Assembly: GCA_012934845.2 (NCBI GenBank)
Contig: WNNJ02001897.1
Coordinates: 1-64,000, forward strand
Direction of reading: 5' to 3'
Length of the DNA: 64,000 bases
Origin: Pomphorhynchus laevis
Taxonomy: Eukaryota > Acanthocephala > Palaeacanthocephala > Echinorhynchida > Pomphorhynchidae
Shown: piece after piece, positions 13,101 to 25,100 of the stretch
Numbering within the stretch: position 1 is the first letter of the stretch
How the letters are laid out: the number at the start of each line of letters is the position of its first letter
Notes under the pieces: generated by a model
Seen by the model: the letters and a program-made list of their open reading frames with translations, nothing else
What the model was told of the DNA's origin: nothing
Databases searched by the model: none
Made by a program: the position numbers and the translations under genes

Positions 13101-16100
13101 CTGAATTTGTGCTCATATTCAATTTATCTCAATATTTAAATTGATTATTAGCTAACTAATTATTATAATAACAAAAGCAAAACAAACAGTTAATTGAATT
13201 AAATAAATTTCAATTGAATGCCATGTATAATATAGAATGGATATTCTTATTCTTTGGATATCAAGTGATACTCATGAACGAAAACGATTATAATTTACTT
13301 AATGTAAAAATTAACTTGCCAATTAGATTTTTTTTAAAACTAATTATAAAAAAAATAGGCAAGTTTCTTTAAACAAACATATGACTTTACCTCAATATAC
13401 TGGATATGAAAGTTTGTGAGGTGATTAGCTTGAATAGTGCAGGTAGGACGACCAACAGTATCAAGATAAGCATAGGTAAGATCATCACATGTGTAGTTTA
13501 GCGAAAACGGTGTTTTTATCAGTATATTTCTAAACGTTTATACAAATATTAATTCCGATGTTTGCAACTAGTGATTCTGCTAAAACAAATCATAACACTA
13601 ATGAAACAAACATTTCCTTAACTTTAATCAAGAAGTAAGCATGTCACCACGAAAACTCGCAATTCTCTGATATTAAATTTGACATGCTAAGCTCACTCTC
13701 ATCAGTATATTTTACACTAACGATAGTATAAAAGGGTTTATTACTTTGAATTATATATAGATCAAAGACGTCGATTTTACATATATATGTGTGTGAAAAA
13801 ATAGATATGTAAAACCAGAGTTTTTAAGCAACCAAGTTTACAGATTAATGTAACTAATTTTTAGATGCTGTTCATTTTCAGACACTATGTTGCGGCAAAT
13901 TTTTTCGAATATTTATAAGACTACTGCAGTGTCATATCGCAACGGAAGAATTCAATACTCTAGTAAAAACTTAACTATCATGTTGTCTACAATCCTTTTC
14001 ACTCAGACATGAACTGCACAGTCCACCATAGTTCTCTTAGTTTCCTTTGTTGTTCGTATTGATTTGCTTTGTTGTTTCCCGATGCCACCAGGGACACAGG
14101 TAGCACACACCTTTGCAATTATGTATGTCGCTTCTGTCGAGAAATGTATATTAAAAAGTGGCCCTGACACACCAAGATCGTATGTTCCATTGGTTGATGA
14201 CATCTTCCTCATATGGGACTGAGATGAAAATGCACTAAAATAATGGTCGCAAGAAATACACAACTTTAGTAAACTTTCTTTTAAATAAAAACAGTAATCC
14301 TACACCGCAGTCAACTTCCTTGACACCACCGTGTACGAGAATAAGGAAATGCTAATACTGACAAAGTTATACCTCAAATTAACATAGAAGTCACTAAATT
14401 GTCGCTGCCATTGTAAGATTCTAATGGATACGGCATGTATAATGGTAATGCTCAAATGTGCTGAGTAAACAACGGTCAAGGATTTCTTATGAAATACGGC
14501 ATTAATAGGAAAATGGTGTTGCTTGTTAGACTAAACTTCGATTCACGACTTTCAGGCACCATGTAACTTCCTAAACGATCAGTGTGTACTTCATTTTACG
14601 GATTAGTGTTGTCGAGTACTCCATCATTTCGATGCTGAAGTGGTCGTCTAGAAGTGACATGGTGACTGAAAGTCGTGAATCAAGTCCAGTCTGAAATTAA
14701 AACAATTTTCTATTAATACCGTATTTCGTAAGAAATCATTGACCGTTGTTTACTCAGCACATCCGTGCACTATCATTATATACATATAATTTATATATAG
14801 CTAATGCGAAATAGCACCATAAATGTAGCCAATTTGTTTTTAAAATATTTCTTCTTGATGTACTTTGTTAATACATCTACGAACGGACAGAAAACTAAAT
14901 ATCAAAATTATCAAAAGTCATAAAATTAGCAAAATCAAACTCTAAAGCTCCATCAGTCGACGCGCTAATGATACATATGATCTACATTTATTCCGGATTC
15001 TTTATCTGACAGAGGCTGTCCAATCCACCTTTGTTCCTATTCTTATTGTGTTTTAGTGTCATTTAAATTTCCAGCTATAACAGTTTTTAAAGAAATCAAT
15101 TTGATTACTTTAACAATCAATTTGATTTTCTTTGTAATCAATTAGATTGATTTTAAATAGTTGATACTGATCCATTACTGATAAATAATTATTGGAGCTG
15201 AATCAAATAAAAGAGGAAATTATTATTGATATTTCGCTAACTTCACTGTTAGCATCTTCAGAAAATTATTCTGAAGTAATTTTCTGAAGATGCTAACAGA
15301 GAAGTTAGCGAAATATCAATAATAATTTCCTCTTTTCTTTGATCCAGCTCCAATAATTATTTATCAATTAGATTGATTTACTTCTCATCGATTTGCGTAA
15401 CAGAATGATTAACAACAGCGTATCTTGTGGTTAATTTCTTTTTTACTCTTTCTATTTTATTCAATCGAATGTTTGATGACAATCTAGATTCTCCCATTAT
15501 TGACATTTACAATGTAAACACTGAGCTAGGTATACGATACCTTTAATGGAGCAATCGAACGGATCACGAATTCTATATTTCAATCCTGTTTCACACTTGT
15601 AAAAAATTTACATTATACCATCTGTTCGCAGCATTTTGATCTGGGTCGCATGCATTTTTTAATTCCTTTGTTCTCAATTTAATCACGTGTTGATTTTAAA
15701 TTTGAAGAAATCAGTTTATTTTTCAATGAATCGAGTGCACTGTTTACCACTCAAGTTTCCACGGCTGTAAATTGTTCAGTTGTCCTATTTTATAAGAATG
15801 AAATTGGCACGTGTATTAGAAAAGCACAAAATATAATGAATACGACAAAAGAAGAGTCACGAAACAATTTACCCCTCCCCCCTCATAATAATTTCGATTG
15901 AGTTCATTCCGGTTTCCGAACACAACAATACCAGCTGAATAAAAATATCAATAAAATAAGACAACTGAACAATTTACAGCCTTGCGAATTGAGAGTGGTA
16001 AAAAGTCAATTTACTTGCAAAGAAAAATAGTTCTTTTTATATGTACACAGCATTTGCATCTTTGTCGGTTGAACAGTCTGCATATATTATCCTTGTTAAT

Positions 16101-19100
16101 ATTATTTATATTCTTTAACTGTATGAAGTGTATAATCTTCATTGAAGCGTATTGCTAGTTCTTAATACAAATTGAATATATTTCGTATTAATTGTTCTGT
16201 CACTCTTATAATATTTAGTTTTTTATAACTGACCTTTGTATGAACTTTAACACCGGATGAAAAGGCATGACTTATCCGTAGAGGTTAACTAACTCGACAT
16301 CTTTGATATTATCCTGGGGGATGGATATGTTTTTCCTTATGTAACTTGAATTCTATTAAAATTTTGGGTTTGGTGTATCCTCTAAATATTAAATTATTTA
16401 TAAAACCCCATATTTTTCTCTATATCGTTATTTACACAGAATATCCTGATAATTATCATGACTTCGTTATTTATTAGTTCGCTTTGAATATTGACTTTGG
16501 GTGTGCATTGAATTTATATAATTGTGATTCGACCATAGCTTTCTATAAATAGTTGCTTGAACTTTTTTAAAGGGGTTCGTATTTTTATGATCATTTCGTT
16601 TTTAAATCTTAGTTTTTATATGGCTGATCTCCTTTATGAAGATGCAAAAACAGAAAAAAGAAACAAATACGGTTGAGTTAATTGATGACTTATCTCACTA
16701 CAGGGATAAAGAACAACCATTTATACAAATGGTAAGATGTAACATAATTTAAACTTATGTTTTTATTTATTTTTTTGAAAGGCTGTGTATTCGTCATTTG
16801 ACTAACGATAATCGGTATTAATGAAAATTGCTGTTCTTTAATGATTGTCTTTACAAGTTAATTTATAACTTAGCATTCTAAGAAGGATATCAGGCGATAA
16901 TTTTATATTAATGTCTTATAATATATATTTAATGTTTTAATAATATTAATTTAGTCGACTCGATTATACTAAAATATCATGATCATTGTCGTGTAATCAT
17001 ACCATTTATTCCTTAAGAAACATTATTCTGGTCGTTTTGACATCGCATATTTTTCGAGTCTCTAATTTTTGCACACAAATTAGGAAATAATATTTTAATA
17101 AATTATACACAACTTTTGTGAGATTATAGCAAAAACAAGAAATAAAAAATAATAGATAGATCTGTTTTTAAAATAATACAACTATCGAGCAAATTATGTT
17201 CATGTGCAAAAAACTCGTACTAAAGGATTGGCAATAATTAGAAAGAGCAATAATAATAATAATAAACGAGCATCTGTCACACACATAAAAATACAAACAA
17301 ATATATGAGATAGCATGAATGCTACTTACATAATTTTTTAGAGCATTCTAAGAACGCCGAAGATGCATACTAAAAGATACATCAGTTGTAACTAAACCAA
17401 TACTTACGTTGCCTTCTCTGGAAGTACGACTTTAAATTGCAACTGATCTACATCCATGTCGTTCATTATATTGTCGATTAAACGTAACTTAACCTTGTAG
17501 TAATCGTCTTTAAAATAAATATATGGAACGATTAGAATAATATATGAACAATAATTACATAATAAATAATAATTACATCTATAATTTAATTTTAATTACA
17601 TTTCAATGTTATTAAAATTTTAATTTAAAAACAACAATTTTCGTAGTAAAAATATATTTCATTGAGATTATTGCAAATTAAATAATAAAAACCAACTGCA
17701 TAAATGCATAAACACATTAATCTTTGCGAGTATCGTAGAGTTTGAGTGAAATTAATTTAAAACAATGTTGACGGTAATTGTAGCAGCGGACCCCGTACCT
17801 ACATGGGAAAGACGCTAAAGAAAAAGAAGAAGTTGACGGTAATTGTAGATTATTGAGGTTTGTAAAATAATGAGAGATTCGTAAAAGTTGATATCATATT
17901 GCTCATCAATAGCCAACTCATCAATAACTAATTTTCAGTCATCAAAAAATCATCAGCTGTGACTAGTAACGTTTAAGTCTGGTAAAATTTGGTTGAGGAT
18001 AATTTTATGTATCAAACTGAATGGTGGATAACTAAACAAATAAAATTTTTTATATATAACAGTAAAACTGCATCAATAGCCCGCAACATTGCCATAATTA
18101 AATGATAATATATTAATTGTATGAGAGATATAAGCGATTTTTACTTCACATTAGATTTGAATGACATATACGAAAATCCTAAATATAAAGATTGCATTCA
18201 GCTGTGTTTTATTAATAAATCAGATCAGTAAAGCTACTATATTTCGTTCAGTATATAATAGTACATTAAGAAAAACTGTTAAGAAAAGTAAAGATGGCTT
18301 ATTTATGAACTAAGTCACCACCTATGTAATATGCTATCAGTTGTGAATGTGCCAAAATGGCCTTTATCAGTATACGGCGAAGTTTATTATTATGTGAACT
18401 ATTGTTTGGGCGCTTATCTACACAGTGAGTTAAAATTAGTTCAATAAAAGATTTCATATTGATTTTATGCTCATTAAAGTAATTAGAAAATTATGGTAAA
18501 TTACATTGATGGCACTGCCTAAGTCAGTTGGACACTCCCAACATTGATACTTATGGAATTAAATCAGCTAACTGAGTCTACGTATTGTTATATAATTATA
18601 AAATAAACAAAACATAATAATGCTAAATCAAAATTTAATAATTAAATAATAAAATTAATAATTGTTTTTAGATTTTCTATAATTTTAATCAAGTTAAAAA
18701 AATAAAAATAAAATTTAAAATAAACGTCATTTTTATGAATTGACTAATAAATAACAGACGTTGTATCAGAATAAGAATTAGAGGTCATCAGGAGGAACTG
18801 CTATGCTATCAGGTTTCGGCCCCTAACTCCTCTACCCAACATAGCAGCGGGGCCAAATACATGCTAATGATGTATTTACTCTGAAATAACTATCTAGTAT
18901 CTTATTCTAATGCAAAGTATATTATTTATTATTCATCCATAAAAATTTGCCACTTAAGAGTTTAAATTTATTCTTTATATTATTGTGTTGATTTATATAT
19001 TTTACTATTTTCTGCTTGATGTTATTTTTATAGTAACCTAGTTTAAAATATGTATCTATTAAATTATTTAAATGATTTTTAAGAAAGCCAATATCATTAC

Positions 19101-22100
19101 ATATTGTTGCAATTCTTAAAATTTCATTATTTAATGTATTATATTTTATATTATATGGTATGCATGAATGCTCATGCAAAAATATGTTTCTTGTAAATTT
19201 AAATATGTCATCTTTACGATATAAATTAATAGTAGTTTTAGTTAATGTTAATTTAATGTTCATATCTAGATATACACCTTCTTTATCATTAATATTGGTT
19301 TTGTTAAGAATAAGGCTTTCTGGATAAATGTGCTCACTAATTGAATAAAAATTATTAGAATTAAATACACATATATCATCAATGTATCGAAACATATATT
19401 TCATATATTTATATTGTTTAGATTTAGTTTTTACACAGTTATGAACAAATTCATATTCTATAAAGCTTAAAAACAAGTCAGCTATAATTGGGCTACTATT
19501 ACCACCCATTGGAACACCTTTTACTTGTCTAAATATAGATGTCCCTACTTTTAAATAATTTTGATTTATCAAAATATTTAAGGATTCTATTAATTCAATT
19601 TTATCCATATATTTATATTTATTTGATGGTTTAATTTTTGTTAGATAGGCGTTATAATTATTATAACATATATATGTATATCTTTTTCCGAATATAAGAT
19701 TAATTAATTTTACTAATGCTTCTTTAATATCTACTAAATCTAGATTTGTATAAAGCGTACTAAAATCGTATGTATTTATATTTTGAAAATTTATTCCTTT
19801 TGTCTGTTCTAAAAATTCTTTTGTAGAATTAATACTGAAATAGTGTTTTATACCAGTATTAATTTCGATTACCTTGCAATATTTTTTAAAATGTGCTTTA
19901 ATTACTTTAAGTATTTTATTCATATAGACAGAAAGTGGTTTTAATGTACATTTAAACGCACTACATATGAACCTAGGTTTTATTGGATTTTTATGTAATT
20001 TTGGATTCCAATATAATATAGGTATAGTTTTATTATCTAATTCAACCTTTATACCCTTTTTATCCATTATAGAACAGTGATCATCAAAAGTTAGTGATAA
20101 TTATACAGCGATATCAAGATAAATATTTGCAAAGTTTAGTTCAATTAAAATAGTAAAAGAGAATGATTATAATGCATTTTTATTAAAATTAAAAGCACAA
20201 CAGAAAATTGAAAAACATAAGAAAAATAGTTTTTAGAATGTAACTCATATTAAGAAAAAAGTATGAAAACAATTAAAAGTAAGCTGTTTCGTCAAAGGTA
20301 CACGTATTTTGACATTTTATTTAATGTTTACTAAATGCATACAATGTCAAATCACAGCTTACTTTCAATTTTACATGTTTTTAAAGACGAATGAAAGTTT
20401 AACATACTTTTTAAAAAAACAAATATTTTAAATAAATCGCACTTTTCTCTGTGTTTTAATATCATGTAGTGTTTCTTGAAGTCTTCTAAAAAACATTTTT
20501 TAAACATTACTGTGATTAGAATATACAACGGGCATAAAATTTATTTTTGATGGCAGTGATGCACTTCCGAACTCATGATTAGCTAAATTAATGTAATCAT
20601 CAAAATATGTATCCGAAAAGTGAATATAAATTAGAACCTTCAATTTAACCCTTAAATCCACATTAGAGATAAGTTGCAATGTGTCTTGATTGCATTAAAA
20701 TGTTTTTTGAATATTGCGCTTTAAATTTTGACAAACCCGGCACTATCTGATAAAATTTCCGATGAAAGAATTTCGAAATGTCCTAATGAGAGGTAAAAAC
20801 ATTTGTAGAAAAATTCTCGAATGATGCTATTTTTTAAATTGATAGAATTTTATAAATGATATAAAAATAGGCTCTAGAGATTTGCTATTAAATAAAACTT
20901 GATTCTTCGTTAGAAAACAAAATGTTTATACAAATATTAAAAAATTGTATATTCAGATTCTATTCTTGATTAAATGAAAGATTGTGCTCCAAAGGTGTTT
21001 TGAAGAAATTATTAAAAAATATCAAGTAATTACTGTAATAAGGTAATTACTGATACAAAATAAGGTAATCGTTTAAAGTTTAAGAACGCTAATAAATGCA
21101 TGCTAATCGAAGCGTTGATATTATCAAATATACAAATATAAAGGATTGTAACAAAATAGACGCATATAGATTCACGTTAATCCAATTTTCTGTATAGTTA
21201 CCAATTTGTTAAAGCATAATCGATTTTATATTGCTATTTTAAAAATCCGAAATACGAATGATATGTCGAGACAAATCATACAAGAAAAATTTTATAACAA
21301 TAATATTTAGGGTAGTAAATATTACCAAAAGACGTTCAGGTATAAACAAATAATAATATAAAAATTATACAAAAAAATGATGATATGCAGGCTAGTACAA
21401 AAATAATATTCGGGTTAGATAAAGTAACAGAAAGTACATACTATATTTTCGAAGATAAGTATGAGATGGAAGATCGTAGCCAGTATTGTATATTGTTTGC
21501 CACCCACCAAACAATGGATATCGTGGTCTCAGAATCAATGACAATGACGAACCAGAGTAAGCAACGGAACTCGTTGATATATTGCCAATATCATCTCTGT
21601 AATATATATTTCTCGTTAGTTTGGGAAGATTAGTCTAAACAGAGTTGAAATGATAATATAAAACAAAAACTACATCCAAAAACGTAATATATTGACTACA
21701 ATTCAATCAGTGCATGATGTGCACATTTATGTTTAATAGAATAGTCAATATTACGGACACTTTAAGCCTGTATAAATAGATAAATGTGATAAGTATACAC
21801 CCTGTACTTGAAAGCCAATTAATACAGTTTATTAATTATTAGTATCTGATTATAATTATTTTTCGTGAAAATATGATTTTATTATTGACATGATACTAAA
21901 TAAACGGCAAATTAAGAATTTACTAGAGTATATAAGAAAGTGTATTGCATCGGAAAGTAATTTATTTAAAAAAAGATCACAAACATAATTTACAATTAAT
22001 TTTTTAAATTTATTATTCAATTTGTTTAAATATTATTTACTTATTATTATCTTTCAATGCAGAAATTAAATAGCATCTAAAATAAAAAATCAACATTTTT

Positions 22101-25100
22101 ATCAAATGGGGCATAAAATATAAAATTTGGTAATTCGAGTTCATACAAATGTGATTCACATCGTAAGAAAGCGAGCAAATTTATCCACGTAGCCTTATTC
22201 TAAATAAATATAATATTGATAATAAAAAAGGCATATCTAGATATGATCATTAAAATAACTTCAATAAAAACTCTTATCATTTGACATATTTAAATTCATA
22301 CCGACATATTTTTGCATAGGCATTATGCAATGTAATAGCATCCATGATATGAATGATATTGGTTTATCATTTTATTATCATTATGTTTAATTTATAAAAA
22401 ATTTAATATACGTAGAAGCAGTTACTTGATATGATATAGGTTTCTTCAAAATCGATTAAATAATTTAATAGATATATTTTAAAAAAGGCTAATGTAAAAA
22501 TAAAACAGAAAATCGTAAAATATGTAAATTAACAAAATACCATGAAAAATAAATTAAAAAAAATAATTGATAAATAATACATAATATACTATGTAATAGA
22601 ATAAGATACTAGATAATCAAGTTTCATTGAAGGAAATACGTCATTTACATGTATTGAGCCCCGCTGCTATGTAGGGTCGAATAAACTGATAAAATACAAG
22701 TTACTCCTAATGATCTCCAATCCTTATCCTGATACATTGTATTTTATTTATAAGTCAAATCATAAAAATTGATTTTTAATTTTAAGTTTATATAAATATA
22801 CATTATACTAAATATTATTTAATAATTTATTATTTATGATTATTTATTTTTACTTTTAATTTACAAATAGAATAAAATACGTAAATTCAATTAGCTGATT
22901 TAATTTGTGAAGGTAGAAAATATTTGTTGGAGAATATTTGCACTTGTATTTGATTATCAGATCAGATAACTGAGTCTACGAATTTAATATAATTATAAAA
23001 TTGAAGAAAAATGCTAAATCAAAATTTAAAAAATTAAATAATAATAATAAAAAATGGTTATAAATGTTTTTATAATTTATATCAAGTTAACAAAATTGAA
23101 ATTTAAAATAAAAGTCAATTTTTATGAGTTGACTAATAAATAAATAAAAATGTATTCAAATGAGAATTAATGGTCATCACGAGGAACTCTATGCTATCAG
23201 ATTTCTGCCATAATTTCTCGACCCAGCGTAGCAGCGGGATCGAATACATGCTAATGACGTATTTTCTCTGAACAAATTTAATTATCAAGTATCTTATTTA
23301 AATACAAAGTATAATATTTATTATCCATCCATAAAACTTTCCGTTTAAAAGTTTAAATATATTTTTAATATTATTGTGTGTATTCATATATTTTACTATT
23401 TTCTGTTTGATGATATTTTTATAGTAACCTAGTTGAACATATATATTAAATTATTTAGATGATTTTGAAGAAAACCAATAATTTAATGATATATAGATAC
23501 CTTCTTCATACCTTCTTTTATATATACCTTCTTCATCGACATTATGAGATTTATTAAGAATATGGCTACTTGGACAAAATTCATCTACTGTTCCATTTAT
23601 TATTCGCTCATTGAATAAAAATTGTTATAGTTAAATACACATACATCATCAATATATCGAAACATATATTTCATATATTTATATAATTTAGATTTAGTTT
23701 TTACACAATTATGAACAAATTCATATTCTATAAATCTTAAAATAAGTCAGCAATAGTTGGGCTACCACTATCTCCCATTGGAACACTTTTTATTTGTATA
23801 AATGTAGATGTCCCTACCTTTAAATAATTTTGATTTATAAAAATATTTAAGGCTTTTATTAATTCAATTTTATCCATATTATTATTTATTTGATAGTTTA
23901 ATTTTTATTAGATATGCGTTATAGTTATTATGCCATATATATGTATATCTTTTTCCGAATAAGATTAATTAATTTTACTAACGCTTCTTTAATATCTACT
24001 AAATCTAGATTTGTATAAAGCGTACTAAAATCGTACGTATTTATATTCTGAGCATTTATTCATTTTGTGTGTTCTAAACCTTCTTTTGTTGAATTAATAC
24101 TGAAATAGTGTTTTATACCAGTATTAATTTTGATTACTTTACAATATTTTTTGAAGTGTGCTTTAATTTCTTAAAGTATTTTATTCACACAAACAGTAAG
24201 TGGTTTTAATGTACATTTAAACGCACTACATATGAACCTAGGTTTTATTGAATTTTATGTAATTTTGGATTCCAATATAATAAAGGTATAGCTTTATTAT
24301 GTAAATAAACATATATATCCTTTTTATTCAATATTGAACAATGACTTGTAATAATTGTTTCTAAACTTAACTCACTACGTTCATATGTTGTGTTTATATT
24401 TAAATCATTATTATAACCTTCTTTCACCGGTATATCATAACAAAGCTTTTTGCATATGCAGACAAAGTTATTACTAGCTTTATCAATAGTTGTTATTATA
24501 TAATTATCCTTTAATTTAGTAAGTTCTGTATACATATCTTTATTAATTTGATCTTTCCTTTTATAATTGTTTGTTATTTTCATTTTCTCTCTAATTTTAT
24601 CTAATATATAAGTTTTCCAAATGTTTATCTTTGATGAATTTAAGCTTTTACCATTAATCAGCTTATCAAAGTAAGCATTAAAGTCATTATTAACTGAAAG
24701 TATTTGTTTGAAGATCATTATTTGCTCAATGGTTTAATTTTTGTTAGATATACGTTATAGTTGTTATAGCTCATATATGCATATCTATTTCCGAATAAAT
24801 ATAAAGGCGAAATATTGAATCAAAGATAATTATTTTGAAATTTTTGATTTAATTTTTGTGAACGTCTAGAATAATCAAAAGAGAACTTCTAGAACTCATT
24901 GCGAATATGAGCAAAGCATTTGAATATGCAAGACATGGGATTAATTCGAGCAGCATCAATTACATGGTCTGCTTGTGGAGATTTATTAAAAAGGAAGGAA
25001 GTTAAAACTATACTTGGCTTAGATCTCATAATAAGAATAAGTCAAGTTTTTTAAAAACAATCAAGGCAGAATTCTTAAGAGATGAAAATATCGGGTGATT

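Larger units (their letters stand above)
13530..17407 (-). other. RPN1 intron 6
   Basis: 3878 bp. It contains the complete family C MITE (14.43-14.79 kb) and a second family A MITE (15.16-15.37 kb). The rest is AT-rich without supported genes. Confidence 0.75.
18558..20100 (-). mobile_element. Penelope-like element copy 1, 5'-truncated
   Basis: The 3' edge is near 18558, where the sequence begins CAGCTAACTGAGTCTACG (plus strand) as in the 62.74 kb copy. The copy contains the reverse transcriptase ORF and about 360 bp of 3' sequence with hammerhead-like motifs. Homology is lost near 20100, so the element is truncated on its 5' side. It sits in RPN1 intron 5 in the sense direction. Confidence 0.85.
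17508..21441 (-). other. RPN1 intron 5
   Basis: 3934 bp. It holds the micro-retroposon (17.78-17.83 kb) and a Penelope-like element in the same orientation as RPN1 (18.56-20.10 kb). Confidence 0.75.

Noticed and set aside
18785-18860. HDV-like nested pseudoknot in the Penelope-like 3' region
   Set aside because: The crossing helices are there, but no P4 hairpin, no characteristic L3 loop and no conserved catalytic C could be placed, and older copies do not keep the pairs.
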